Assembly: GCA_947626145.1 (NCBI GenBank)
Contig: CANQRB010000008.1
Span: 1 to 64,000 of the forward strand
Reading direction: 5' to 3'
From: an uncultured Clostridia bacterium
Lineage (GTDB): Bacteria > Bacillota > Clostridia > UMGS1883
DNA length: 64,000 bases
Position 1 is the first letter of the stretch; every line of letters starts with the position of its first letter. Positions 31,371 through 42,200 of this stretch are shown piece by piece. The position numbers and the translations under genes were made by a program. Below the pieces are notes generated by a model. It was not told where the DNA came from and ran no database searches. It worked only from the letters and a program-made list of their open reading frames with translations.

Positions 31371-31433
31371 AAACAAAAACAGACGGTCAAGGCAGACTTT
31401 CCCCATGAGTAGGGAACTCGCGCTTAACCGTCT
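31371..31433 (-). terminator. Leader terminator/attenuator hairpin 1 (copy 2)
   Basis: Same stem as copy 1 (AGACGGTTAAG with CTTGACCGTCT, inner TTCCC/GGGGAA) and the same GTTTTTGTTT tail; the apical loop differs (TACTCA instead of TGTACA), as expected if the stem matters and the loop does not. Confidence 0.7.
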
Positions 31434-31475
31434 TAACTGCTTACCATCTTAACTGCTTACCATCTTTATGGATTT

Positions 31476-31504
31476 ATTGTATCACACTTCCTTTTTGTTC
31501 GCAA
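31476..31504 (-). promoter_or_regulatory. Promoter of leftward operon 2
   Basis: Minus strand TTGCGA (31499-31504), 17 bp, TACAAT (31476-31481), identical boxes to the operon 1 promoter although the spacer bases differ. Confidence 0.75.
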
Positions 31505-31570
31505 TCCCAGTTGCTGTTTTTTTATAGGAAAATTTTAATTGTGACAGTTTATGTTAATTCTCATTTGCAA

Positions 31571-31614
31571 CCCCCGATGTGTGAGGGATCAGACATTGTC
31601 TGACACATCGGGGG
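31571..31614 (-). terminator. Hairpin after the secreted-protein genes
   Basis: CCCCCGATGTGT (31571-31582) pairs with ACACATCGGGGG (31603-31614), with an inner CAGACA/TGTCTG stem. It lies about 105 bp beyond the stop codon at 31720 and before the operon 2 promoter. No long T-tract; probably a terminator or insulator. The rest of 31534-31719 holds nothing else I can identify. Confidence 0.5.
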
Positions 31615-31719
31615 CGCTATATACATAAAGGGGATGACTCCCTCTAATTTTTGGATGCTGCCAATCATTAGGCAGTTGAAACAACTGATGAAATTTCAGC
31701 CTTTTATAGCGTAATTGCT

Positions 31720-34700
31720 TTAATCAGTGCTTGCTCCCACATAACAGTTATCTCCCAACGGCCTCATTGCGTCAGTAAAATCCCATATAAATATCTTTAA
31801 ATATGATATATCTCTGTCGCAAGTGTCAACATGAACTTTGCATACCTCAGCATCTATATCATCTGCCGTGATATCTTTAGTTTTTATTGAGATCATTTCA
31901 CCGTTGTCATTATAGGCTGCAACTATTAATTTTGCGGGCAATATATCTCTTGCTGTTACATATATAGCCATAAAGCCCACTTCTAAATCAAAATTACCAT
32001 TCACAGGAATTTCATTATAAGGAAGTCCTTCAGCGGATTTCATAGTTATATCACTAAAATAATACCCCATGCTTAAATCTCTGTCAGTTTCATCATATTC
32101 TGATTCCGTCACGGTAATCAAGCCTTGAGTAGTAACACCGTTTACATCATTAAGGTAGTAGTCGCATAAATCGTCGTCTTCGTAACTCAGCGTCAGCGGC
32201 AGCTTCTCTCCGATTTCCGCAGTATCCTTCACCATAAACTCTACAACGAACAGCTCCCCGTCGTCATACATATTGTCCGCACTGTTCCAATACGCCGTTA
32301 TGTATTCCAATTCCTCGCCGTCTGTTTCCTCCGTCAGATTTGTCGTGAAGCTTCCATCGAGCAGCAACTCTCCCTTTGTTACCGAAATCGGAGTGAGATA
32401 GTTCCTGTCATAGTCCAACCGGAAGTTGAAGCCCGCTATTCCTTCATTATCACTTATCGTCACAGGCACTGTTACTATCTCTCCGGCTCCGGCTTCTATC
32501 TCTTCCATAGCGAGCTTTACCTCGTTCGTTGACATGAGGCTCACTCCTTCGGCTTCGCTCATTTCATATCCCGCAAGTATCTGCGACAGCCTTACGCCGT
32601 CCTTCGCATTTACCTTTGTATCGTTGAATACATTTGCCGCCGTCAACTGGTTATCGTTAAGATCAATCTTCCACTTCGCTATGTATCTCGACAACAACAG
32701 TCCATCCTGTGAGTCTACTATCCTGTCCTGATTTACGTCGCCCTTTATTACATCCGCTACCGTTATCAAATTGTCGATAATGTTGGGCATCACATCGTTG
32801 AAATCTTGATCTGTTACATCTCCCTTTTCATAGTCAAGCGTTACCGCATATACCCCGTCAGGAACTTCTCCGGACACGTCAAAGGTGATGTTGAACAGTT
32901 CGCCGTTCTCTGTCATGTTTTGAGAGTCTCCCCAGTAAACGGCTACCTCCTCCAGCTCGGAGGCCGGTATTCCTTGCTCAAGGTTCGATGTGAAGGTTCC
33001 TGAGCTGAGAAGCTTTCCCCTGGTTATGGTTTTGGGAGTCAGCGCAGACTTATCATATCTTACCGTAAAGGCAAAGCCTGCTATGCCGGGGTTCTCGCTT
33101 ATCGTCACAGGCAAGGTCACAAGTCCGCCGGCCTTTGGCGCTCCTGCCCCGATCTCAATTGTTCCTTCTACGATTTCCGGCACGTTTTCCTCCGAATAAC
33201 TGTCGCCACATATCTTACAGGTATAGGTCTTGTATCCGGGGCCGTCGGGAGTGGTTTCCGTCTCCTTTGTCAGCTCATATTCATGCGCTGTCGTATCAGT
33301 CGTTCTGGTTTCCCGTTCTCCACACTTCTTGCAGGTGCGGTACTCTATCCCTTCATCACGACAGTTGCCGGCCTTTTCAACCTGCCAATTCTCGTCAAAT
33401 TCATGACCTGTGGCCTCGATAACCGTTTCGTCGGCATTCTTCCCGCAGACCGTACATACATGAGCCTTCATGCCGTCTTCAATACAACCAGCATTTTTTA
33501 TTACCGTCCATTCACCGTCGTAACTGTGTCCCTTGGCGGGAATGGGCGCTTTTTCCTCAGCCTGATGACATTGGCTGCATATCCTGTGTTGTTCCCCTTC
33601 TGTCTCACAGGTGGCTTCCTTTGTGATTATCCAATCTCCGTATGTGTGAACGCACTCTTTTGGACTTACAACTACATGACATACAGCTTTTTTTCCGTTG
33701 ACAGTACTTGCATATATATCCGCCTCACCGACTCCCGTTGCCGTTACGGTTCCATTTGACACTGATGCTATCGCACTGTTTGATGATGTCCATGTCAAGG
33801 ACTTGTTAGTGCTGTTGTCAGGAGTTACGACCGCATTAAGCATTACGGTTTCCCCAGTTTTCATGGTTAATGCAGTTTTGTCGAGAACTATTCCGGTCGG
33901 GGGTATTTCAAGCACTGCAGCTTTATCAAATGTACTTGTCAAGTATCTGTCGGAGTTATCCCGAACTTGTATGTAGTACTTATATGTTTTGCCAGTTACC
34001 AAATTATTATCCACAAAATATGTATTGTTTGTGGTCGCATATGTTTCATAATCGTTCTTGCTGTCCGACCATTTCTTCACAATATACGTCAGACCGATTT
34101 CCGTCATCGGCTTTTCCCAGCTTACCTGCATAGATGTGGCGCTTAAGGGAGTAAGCGCGATTCCCTTTGTTATCTTCGGAGCGCCATAGAATGTGCTTGT
34201 TCCTCCAACCGTACTGAATGAACCATCTTCATTTTGGTTCAAAATCTTTATTTGATAAGCATATATCGTTCCCGGCGTACCGGTCTTATCTACATAAGTC
34301 AAATCCGTTGTTCTTCCAACCTCTTTAAACCCACTTTCGTTCGGGGCTTTACGTACAATACTGTATGTATATTTGCCATCGCCTTTGGCTTCCTTCCATT
34401 TCTTAATTTTGATATGGGTCACATTTTCATTGTCTCTATTTGTTTCAGGGCTTGAGAGACGGGTAAACTTTGTTTTGGTCTTTGAATACTTAGATTTGAT
34501 CTGCTTATTCTTTCGATTGCCGTCAGGGCCGAGTTCTCCTTCTCGTATTGCTCTTACCCGATAATTGTACTTTGTCGCTTCATTCAGTCCAGTATGAGTA
34601 AAACTAGTACCGGTTAGATTCTTTGCCAATGATTTCCAATCTTTGTCTGTAGCTTTATGGTATTCTATCTCATATTTACTGGCACCGGAAACCTTTTTCC

Positions 34701-35841
34701 ACGAAATCGTGAGTTGAGTTTCACTGTCACAGGTAATCGTTGGCTGTTCTGGAGGTGATGGCATCGTATAAGTCATGTAAGTTGCTGACCTATCGGAATC
34801 GCCTTTTTTGTTTACCGCATAAAGCCGAAAGTAGTATGTAGAACCGGGAGTCAAGTTTTTGAAGGTGTACGAAGTGCTGGTTGTCGTTTTATCCGAATAG
34901 TCCTTTACATCTTTTCTTCTTAGGCCGACTCTGTAACTTGTCGCACCGTTGACGGCTTTCCACTTGACAGTTATCTGAGTGTCACTGTCTGGATCGGCTG
35001 AGGATATCGTTGGCTTGGCTGGCTTTGTTGCGTCTTTAAGCTGGGTCGGTCTAACAATATTCGGATATGACGCACCCTCATAATATAAAGTCTTTCCTCC
35101 AGAAGGCTTTGATATTGTCTTTTTTCTCGCTACAGGAGGGGTTTGTTCACAAATTACAATATCTTTATCTGTAATATCATAAACCCATATAACATGGCTT
35201 CTACCAGAGTTTACAAGAGCATCCCCAGGTTTTATTTCTGATACATTACCTGTAAATGATTTTGTATATTTAGAATTAATAAGTTTTATGCAACTATCAT
35301 GTACGGGGCTATCTCCACTCATAAGACTTCCGCCAAAGACCTCGCTAACAAAAGTGGCACAACACGACCCATAAACAGGACCAGTTCTTGTTTCACTAAC
35401 CGATTTACAGTATTTTGTAGTAGAATAGTTTGAGGAAACCTTATTTTTATATTGTTTTAAAGATAAGAGACTGTCCGATACAACTTCATCAGTAAACAAT
35501 GTGTATGGCATACCTTTTACAGTAGACCCTTTTTTAAAAGTTGTTGTTCCGTTGTACTTATTACCGTTCCACGTCTTAATATCTTTTGCCGGCGTCCATT
35601 TGTAATTTACAATGGCGTCTGCCCGAGCCCTCATAGACGATAAATCAGTTGGGTAGTCGGAAGCGGACATTAAATTAACCGTTGCTTCATCTGTATCAAT
35701 ATTTTCATCTATATATGTCCAATCAATTTCTTCATATATAGTAGATTCCTCAAATGATTCATCATCATTGGCTAAGACAATAGTGGGACTAACTGAAAAA
35801 ATAACGGATAGTAATAACATTATGCTTACAATTTTTTTCAT
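31720..35841 (-). CDS. Secreted CHAP/NlpC-like hydrolase with FN3, Big2, zinc-ribbon-like and cohesin-dockerin-cohesin modules (protein A)
   Basis: 1373 aa. Signal peptide 1-24 (MKKIVSIMLLLSVIFS ... VLA). Residues about 110-265 form a cysteine-peptidase/amidase-like domain with GSCCATFVSEVFGG (Cys160/161) and GRSHVIWVYD (His216), the CHAP/NlpC pattern of peptidoglycan hydrolases. Then four FN3-like domains, a Big2 domain (PTGIVLDKTALTMKTGE), four CxxC repeat units, cohesin 1 (IEIGAGAPKAGGLVTLPVTIS), a type I dockerin (GDVNQDRIVDSQDG and a second half), cohesin 2 and a ~110-aa C-terminal domain. Residues 270-1239 are nearly identical to protein C. No LPXTG, SLH or CW-binding repeat is visible. 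Cell-wall cutting and self-assembly are inferred from domains. Confidence 0.85.
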   Translation of the reverse strand: MKKIVSIMLLLSVIFSVSPTIVLANDDESFEESTIYEEIDWTYIDENIDTDEATVNLMSASDYPTDLSSMRARADAIVNYKWTPAKDIKTWNGNKYNGTTTFKKGSTVKGMPYTLFTDEVVSDSLLSLKQYKNKVSSNYSTTKYCKSVSETRTGPVYGSCCATFVSEVFGGSLMSGDSPVHDSCIKLINSKYTKSFTGNVSEIKPGDALVNSGRSHVIWVYDITDKDIVICEQTPPVARKKTISKPSGGKTLYYEGASYPNIVRPTQLKDATKPAKPTISSADPDSDTQITVKWKAVNGATSYRVGLRRKDVKDYSDKTTTSTSYTFKNLTPGSTYYFRLYAVNKKGDSDRSATYMTYTMPSPPEQPTITCDSETQLTISWKKVSGASKYEIEYHKATDKDWKSLAKNLTGTSFTHTGLNEATKYNYRVRAIREGELGPDGNRKNKQIKSKYSKTKTKFTRLSSPETNRDNENVTHIKIKKWKEAKGDGKYTYSIVRKAPNESGFKEVGRTTDLTYVDKTGTPGTIYAYQIKILNQNEDGSFSTVGGTSTFYGAPKITKGIALTPLSATSMQVSWEKPMTEIGLTYIVKKWSDSKNDYETYATTNNTYFVDNNLVTGKTYKYYIQVRDNSDRYLTSTFDKAAVLEIPPTGIVLDKTALTMKTGETVMLNAVVTPDNSTNKSLTWTSSNSAIASVSNGTVTATGVGEADIYASTVNGKKAVCHVVVSPKECVHTYGDWIITKEATCETEGEQHRICSQCHQAEEKAPIPAKGHSYDGEWTVIKNAGCIEDGMKAHVCTVCGKNADETVIEATGHEFDENWQVEKAGNCRDEGIEYRTCKKCGERETRTTDTTAHEYELTKETETTPDGPGYKTYTCKICGDSYSEENVPEIVEGTIEIGAGAPKAGGLVTLPVTISENPGIAGFAFTVRYDKSALTPKTITRGKLLSSGTFTSNLEQGIPASELEEVAVYWGDSQNMTENGELFNITFDVSGEVPDGVYAVTLDYEKGDVTDQDFNDVMPNIIDNLITVADVIKGDVNQDRIVDSQDGLLLSRYIAKWKIDLNDNQLTAANVFNDTKVNAKDGVRLSQILAGYEMSEAEGVSLMSTNEVKLAMEEIEAGAGEIVTVPVTISDNEGIAGFNFRLDYDRNYLTPISVTKGELLLDGSFTTNLTEETDGEELEYITAYWNSADNMYDDGELFVVEFMVKDTAEIGEKLPLTLSYEDDDLCDYYLNDVNGVTTQGLITVTESEYDETDRDLSMGYYFSDITMKSAEGLPYNEIPVNGNFDLEVGFMAIYVTARDILPAKLIVAAYNDNGEMISIKTKDITADDIDAEVCKVHVDTCDRDISYLKIFIWDFTDAMRPLGDNCYVGASTD
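32123..35031 (-). repeat. 2.9-kb duplicated segment, copy in protein A
   Basis: Aligns without a single gap to 39661-42569 (constant offset 7538). The ends coincide with module borders: after cohesin 2 on one side and before FN3-1 on the other. Most of it differs only by isolated bases; 33.70-34.46 kb is clearly more diverged. Confidence 0.9.
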
Positions 35842-35857
35842 CTCTAATCTTCCTCCT

Positions 35858-38800
35858 TTATTTCAAAGTATAATTTTCCGCTAATGGCTTCTCGGTGTTT
35901 ACAGATTCCCACAAAAACGCTTTAATTTTTGATACAGTCAAGTCGCACTTTTCCACATAAATTTGGCATCTACTATTATCGTCGGCTTTAACAGTGTAAA
36001 TTTTAATAAGCTTGTCATCTTCATCGTATGTTGCAACGATTACTTCAGCGCTTCCAACATATTCTTTTAATCTGCTTATTTCAACATTAACGTCAAAGTC
36101 GCCATTTTGTGGAATGGAGTCGCATTGAATTCCATTTTGTGCGATTGTCACTTCAGAAATTTCAAATGGATAGGGAGACTTCTTAACCACCTCAACAAGA
36201 CCATCTGCGCTTTTGATATCCACATCCATTATATTACTTCTATCAACCTTACACATATCATCGTTTGTATACTCCAAGCTTATTGGAACCACCGAACCAG
36301 CCTTAAGATTCTCGTTAATCTTAAATCTAACTGTAAATAAAACTCCATTTCCGACTATATTGCCGTTACTTGCCCAGCATACGTTGACGTTTTCAATATC
36401 TGAAATGATCAAATTCTTTTGCTGGATATTAGATATCGCACCACCTTCGTACAAATCTCCGTCTACAAAGGCGAGAGGAGTTAAACTATTATTGTCGTAA
36501 ATTAACTTAAGATTAAATCCAGAAAGTCCGGGGTTGTTTTCAATTAATACAGGAACGTCAATTTCTTCGCCAGGAACTCCTTTGACGTTTGCGACGTATA
36601 TTCTCCCTTGAGTACTTTCGTCGGCCAAAAGAGAGACTTCATTACGCGATTGAACGGTCGCATCATTTACATCTACATACCCCGCCAAAAGCTGAGCAAG
36701 TCTTGTTCCGTCCTTTGGAGTTATTTTTCCATCAGCAAACAGATCCGCAGCCTTCTGATGATAATCGCTCCACGGCAGATCAAGCCATCCGACAATTTTT
36801 CGTGATAAATATGTGCTGTCATGACTGTCAACAACCATGTCCAAGTTTGCATCGCCTTTTATCACGTTTATTTTGGTGGTAACAATGCCCTCAATAACAC
36901 TCGGCAAAATTTCATGTCCTTCACAGTCAATAATAACTGTTCGTACATACGTCTGATCTATATCGTCGTATGACACGGAAATCGCATAGTCGCCTTCCGG
37001 CGCATTGCTGCTAACATCAAATGTAACGGTGAAAAGCTCGGCTTCGCGGTCATCAACATCTTTTTCCAAATCTCTATGCTCCCATACGGCTGTGACCGCA
37101 TCCAAGCTCGATGCCGAAATACTGCCGGCCATGACTTGATCTAAATTTGAGGTGAGTTTACCACCTTTATTTCTTAGAGTTTCACCTACAGTAATTGACT
37201 TAGGCGTAAATATTTCCTTATCATAATTTACTTTTAAATTAAACCTCACAAATCCGGGATTATCAACCAACTTTGCAGTAACGGTCGCTATACCGCCAAC
37301 TATTGCGGTTGTACTTTCAACAGCAATAACGCCATTATATATCCTTTCTCTATAATATTCGTTGTATGCTTTCATACATTCTTTTCTGCTGCACCGGTAT
37401 ATTCTTTCCCCTGATTTAAGCGGCGTAGGCGGAATATCATTTACCAAAATAAAATCATGCTCTATCATTTCTGTTTCTTGAGTGTCTTTATATTTGCATA
37501 CAGAGCAAGTCCTATATTTCAAACCTTTTTCAGTACATGTGGCCTCTTTTTCCACCTGCCAATCTCCATAGCTGTGATCCGTTTTTCCTATAGTCATTCT
37601 GTCCTTTACAGTACCGCAGGATGTACAGATATGTGCTTTTTCGCCCTCTTGTGTGCAAGTAGGCTTTTTTGTTTCAATCCAATCTACAGAGTACTTATGT
37701 CCGGTAGCAGGAATTTTAACAGTTTCAGTTTCCCCGCATTCGCTGCAAACTCTGTGTTGGCTGCCTTCGTTTTCGCACGTTGGCGCTGTATCTATAACCC
37801 ATCCATTAGGATAGCTATGTTTTATTTCAGACCATTGCGCATATAAAGTCTGGTTATCAGTAGTGGAAAAAATCATTGCATCTTCAATTTTTGTTCCGCC
37901 TGTTTCCGCTGTGAACCAGCCATCAAACTTATAATTTTCCCTCAAGGGTATAGGCAATGACCCATATGGCTCATTAAATGTTACGGATTTGCTTGACTGT
38001 TCAACTTCGCCGCCATTTGGTACAAATGTTACTGTATATGAATTTGGTTCAAAATACGCCGTATACGTTGACGGTTCAGTAACATTAACAGTATAACGTG
38101 ACGCGAAGATTCCGCCGCTCCAATTTTTAAAATGATAGCCGGGATTAGACTGCGCGCTTATTTCTATATTAGACCCATACAAATACGTTCCACTGCCAAA
38201 CACAGTACCTTTGTTATTATCTTCAGTTTCCACGTTCACTTGATATGAATTTGTATGGAACTTTAAAATAACGGATGTGTTGTCATATATTACTCCAGAT
38301 GCACTGCTGGCATACGTTCCATCATATGAATGTCCATATAGAGGTTTAATATCTTTAATCTCATATGACGAACCGCATGTATGAGATGCATAATAATCCG
38401 TGACATCATCTGCCACAAGTTTGCCATTAACGTAAACGTCTGCCGTTCCGAAGCCGTTTATGGCGCCACTATATACGTCGTCCAGCATTCCATTCAAATC
38501 AAGAACAAATGATTTATATCTATATGTGACCCACTCGGTAATATTAGAAATATTATTTCCGCTTGGATAACTGTAAGATTCTAAATTGTCATTTTTTCTG
38601 TAATAATAGGTGTAAACCTTACTCCTTGTGCGGTAACGATATTGCGTTTTTTTAGTTTCAAACGGATCGTCTTGCCAAACGGAATGGTAACTTGTGCCAT
38701 TTTTATCATAATTTCCGTTTTTGTCGTGATACAATTTGTATGACTGTGGATTTGATGTAGTGGATGATTTTCCCAATTTGTCCTTAATTGCATATTTGTA

Positions 38801-39190
38801 TTTATTGGGATAACTTGATGATTTTTTGTAACTGCCCGTTGAAGCATTCTTGGATGAAGCGTACCTATAATAGTTATACTTGTCCGTAACCTTTCTTGTT
38901 TCCACTTGGCGGGACTCTGTTTCGGTCACCTTTGTATCGCTCCAGGAACTCCAAGAACTCCAAGGGCCCCATACCCATTTTGTATCATATTTCTCCCAGC
39001 CGGGCAGTGAAGATTCGCTGGAAGTTTTATAGGACGTCAGTGTATATGTCCATTTTCTAGAGGTAACCTCTGCGCAAGCGGGAAGCTGCGAAGCTAATAT
39101 CCATTCGTCTGCGTGTGCAGGAGTACTCAAAGTAAAAGTGGATACCATAACACTAATTACCGTAATTAAGGATAATAATTTCTTCTTCAT
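35858..39190 (-). CDS. Secreted cohesin-dockerin-cohesin protein with aromatic WSxWS-type and InlB B-repeat modules (protein B)
   Basis: 1110 aa. Signal peptide 1-27 (MKKKLLSLITVISVMVST ... AHA). Residues 70-230 are very rich in Trp, Tyr, Ser and Arg (WGPWSSWSSWSDTKV, then YRYRTRSKVYTYYY), a thrombospondin-like pattern. Next a Gly-rich beta region, a Listeria-Bacteroides B-repeat (PNGGEVEQSSKSVTF ... FDGWFTAETGGTKI ... LYAQW), three CxxC units as in proteins A and C, cohesin 1, a dockerin (GDANLDMVVDSHDSTYLSRK and DGKITPKDGTRLAQLLAGY), cohesin 2, and the shared C-terminal domain. No catalytic domain: a scaffold or adhesin is likely. It starts 95 bp after protein C and ends 17 bp before protein A. 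Confidence 0.8.
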   Translation of the reverse strand: MKKKLLSLITVISVMVSTFTLSTPAHADEWILASQLPACAEVTSRKWTYTLTSYKTSSESSLPGWEKYDTKWVWGPWSSWSSWSDTKVTETESRQVETRKVTDKYNYYRYASSKNASTGSYKKSSSYPNKYKYAIKDKLGKSSTTSNPQSYKLYHDKNGNYDKNGTSYHSVWQDDPFETKKTQYRYRTRSKVYTYYYRKNDNLESYSYPSGNNISNITEWVTYRYKSFVLDLNGMLDDVYSGAINGFGTADVYVNGKLVADDVTDYYASHTCGSSYEIKDIKPLYGHSYDGTYASSASGVIYDNTSVILKFHTNSYQVNVETEDNNKGTVFGSGTYLYGSNIEISAQSNPGYHFKNWSGGIFASRYTVNVTEPSTYTAYFEPNSYTVTFVPNGGEVEQSSKSVTFNEPYGSLPIPLRENYKFDGWFTAETGGTKIEDAMIFSTTDNQTLYAQWSEIKHSYPNGWVIDTAPTCENEGSQHRVCSECGETETVKIPATGHKYSVDWIETKKPTCTQEGEKAHICTSCGTVKDRMTIGKTDHSYGDWQVEKEATCTEKGLKYRTCSVCKYKDTQETEMIEHDFILVNDIPPTPLKSGERIYRCSRKECMKAYNEYYRERIYNGVIAVESTTAIVGGIATVTAKLVDNPGFVRFNLKVNYDKEIFTPKSITVGETLRNKGGKLTSNLDQVMAGSISASSLDAVTAVWEHRDLEKDVDDREAELFTVTFDVSSNAPEGDYAISVSYDDIDQTYVRTVIIDCEGHEILPSVIEGIVTTKINVIKGDANLDMVVDSHDSTYLSRKIVGWLDLPWSDYHQKAADLFADGKITPKDGTRLAQLLAGYVDVNDATVQSRNEVSLLADESTQGRIYVANVKGVPGEEIDVPVLIENNPGLSGFNLKLIYDNNSLTPLAFVDGDLYEGGAISNIQQKNLIISDIENVNVCWASNGNIVGNGVLFTVRFKINENLKAGSVVPISLEYTNDDMCKVDRSNIMDVDIKSADGLVEVVKKSPYPFEISEVTIAQNGIQCDSIPQNGDFDVNVEISRLKEYVGSAEVIVATYDEDDKLIKIYTVKADDNSRCQIYVEKCDLTVSKIKAFLWESVNTEKPLAENYTLK

Positions 39191-39215
39191 GACATAACCC
39201 CTTCCATAAGCAAGG

Positions 39216-39277
39216 TAGGGGAAATGTACGCATTATTATTCAGTAAAATATATAATGTCACCGCTACATTTCCCCTA
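39216..39277. promoter_or_regulatory. 13-bp inverted repeat around a candidate promoter of protein B
   Basis: TAGGGGAAATGTA (39216-39228) and its exact complement (39265-39277) flank a minus-strand GTGACA (39256-39261), 17 bp, TAATAA (39233-39238). The dyad could be an operator pair or an mRNA hairpin; there is no U-tract after it. Confidence 0.45.
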
Positions 39278-39284
39278 TAAAATT

Positions 39285-42200
39285 TTAATCAGTGATCGAA
39301 ATTCCTTTCGCTAAAGGCGTTATATTATCTCCGTCGCCCCAGACGAATACCTTGACCTCACCAATCTTTTCTGTGCATTGCGGTATATATACGCTACACA
39401 TACCTTCTTCAAATATTTCTTCTGTAACATTGTTATGCTTAACTGTTGCAAGTGAACCATCTTCTCCATAAACAGCTACGATAACATTTGCCGGAGGAAC
39501 ATTTTCGTTTGTTTTCAGCAATTCTACTATAACATAGAAGTCTCCGTCCTCTGGAATACTTTCACATACATTATCATCAGCCGCACACAAATAAGCATTA
39601 TTGATGTAATACGGATTTGTGGTATCTATAACTTCATTTGTATCTACAACCATTACTGCACCTTGAGTCGTAACACCGCTTACATCATTAAGGTAGTAGT
39701 CGCATAAATCATCGTCTTCGTAACTCAGCGTCAACGGCAGCTTCTCTCCGACTTCCGCAGTATCCTTCACCATAAACTCTACAACGAACAGCTCCCCGTC
39801 GTCATACATATTGTCCGCACTGTTCCAGTACGCCGTTATGTATTCCAATTCCTCGCCGTCTGTTTCCTCCGTCAGATTTGTCGTGAAGCTTCCATCGAGC
39901 AGCAACTCTCCCTTTGTTACCGAAATCGGAGTGAGATAGTTCCTGTCATAGTCCAACCGGAAGTTGAAGCCCGCTATTCCTTCATTATCACTTATCGTCA
40001 CAGGCACTGTTACTATCTCTCCGGCTCCGGCTTCTATCTCTTCCATAGCGAGCTTTACCTCGTTCGTTGACATGAGGCTCACTCCTTCGGCTTCGCTCAT
40101 TTCATATCCCGCAAGTATCTGCGACAGCCTTACGCCGTCCTTCGCATTTACCTTTGTATCGTTGAATACATTTGCCGCCGTCAACTGGTTATCGTTAAGA
40201 TCAATCTTCCACTTCGCTATGTATCTCGACAACAACAGTCCATCCTGTGAGTCTACTATCCTGTCCTGATTTACGTCGCCCTTTATTACATCCGCTACCG
40301 TTATCAAATTGTCGATAATGTTGGGCATCACATCGTTGAAATCTTGATCTGTTACATCTCCCTTTTCATAGTCAAGCGTTACCGCATATACCCCGTCAGG
40401 AACTTCTCCGGACACGTCAAAGGTGATGTTGAACAGTTCGCCGTTCTCTGTCATGTTTTGAGAGTCTCCCCAGTAAACGGCTACCTCCTCCAGCTCGGAG
40501 GCCGGTATTCCTTGCTCAAGGTTCGATGTGAAGGTTCCTGAGCTGAGAAGCTTTCCCCTGGTTATGGTTTTGGGAGTCAGCGCAGACTTATCATATCTTA
40601 CCGTAAAGGCAAAGCCTGCTATGCCGGGGTTCTCGCTTATCGTCACAGGCAAGGTCACAAGTCCGCCGGCCTTTGGCGCTCCTGCCCCGATCTCAATTGT
40701 TCCTTCTACGATTTCCGGCACGTTTTCCTCCGAATAACTGTCGCCACATATCTTACAGGTATAGGTCTTGTATCCGGGGCCGTCGGGAGTGGTTTCCGTC
40801 TCCTTTGTCAGCTCATATTCATGCGCTGTCGTATCAGTCGTTCTGGTTTCCCGTTCTCCACACTTCTTGCAGGTGCGGTACTCTATCCCTTCATCACGAC
40901 AGTTGCCGGCCTTTTCAACCTGCCAATTCTCGTCAAATTCATGACCTGTGGCCTCGATAACCGTTTCGTCGGCATTCTTCCCGCAGACCGTACATACATG
41001 AGCCTTCATGCCGTCTTCAATACAACCAGCATTTTTTATTACCGTCCATTCACCGTCGTAACTGTGTCCCTTGGCGGGAATGGGCGCTTTTTCCTCAGCC
41101 TGATGACATTGGCTGCATATCCTGTGTTGTTCCCCTTCTGTCTCACAGGTGGCTTCCTTTGTGATTATCCAATCTCCGTATGTGTGAACGCACTCTTTTG
41201 GACTTACAACTACATGACATACAGCTTTTTTCCCGTTGACAGCACTTGCATATATATCCGCCTCACCGACTCCCGTTGCCGTTACGGTTCCATTTGACAC
41301 TGATGCTATCGCACCGTTTGATGATGTCCATGTCAATGACTTGTTAGTGCTGTTGTCGGGAGTTACGACCGCATTAAGCATTACGGTTTCCCCGGTTTTC
41401 ATGGTTAATGCAGTTTTGTCAAGAACTATTCCGGTCGGTGGTATTTCAAGCACCGCAGACTTACCAAATGTACTGGTCAGGTATTTACCGGCACTATCCC
41501 GAACTTGTATATAGTATCTATATGTTCCGCCGGTTGCTAAATTATTATCCACAAAATATGTATTGTTTGTGGTCGCATATGGTTCATAATCGTTCTTGCT
41601 GTCCGACCATTTCTGTACAGTATACGTCAAGCCGGTTTCTGTTATGGGCTTTTCCCAGCTTATTTGCATAGATGTGGCGTTTAAGGGAGTAAGTACGATC
41701 TCCTTTGTTATTTTGGGTCCGGCATAGAATGTACTTGTTCCGCCAACCGTACTGAACGAGCCGTCGGAATTTTGGTTCAATATCTTTATTTGATAAGCAT
41801 AAATTGTTCCGGGCGTGCCTGTTGTATCTGTATATGTGCGGGCTGTCGTTCTACCCACTTCTTTAAAGCCGCCCTCATTCGGAGCCTTACGCACTATGCT
41901 GTATGTATATTTACCATCACCCTTTGCCGCTGACCATTCTTTGATAACTACATGGTTTACGTTATTGTTATCAACCGTGTTGCCGGGACTGGGGAGACGG
42001 GTAAACTTTGTTTTAGTCTTTGAATACTTAGATTTGATCTGCTTATTCTTTCGATTGCCGTCAGGGCCGAGTTCTCCTTCTCGTATTGCTCTTACCCGAT
42101 AATTGTACTTTGTCGCTTCATTCAGTCCAGTATGAGTAAAACTAGTACCGGTTAGATTCTTTGCCAATGATTTCCAATCTTTGTCTGTAGCTTTATGGTA

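Larger units (their letters stand above)
31300..31533 (-). repeat. Promoter-leader repeat, copy 2 (operon 2)
   Basis: Aligns with 12871-13103 (offset 18430), with no gap through the promoter, direct repeats and first hairpin. Here the second hairpin is followed closely by T-rich sequence and AAGGAGGCGG, without the ~168-bp palindromic insertion of copy 1, so this is probably the ancestral form. Confidence 0.8.
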
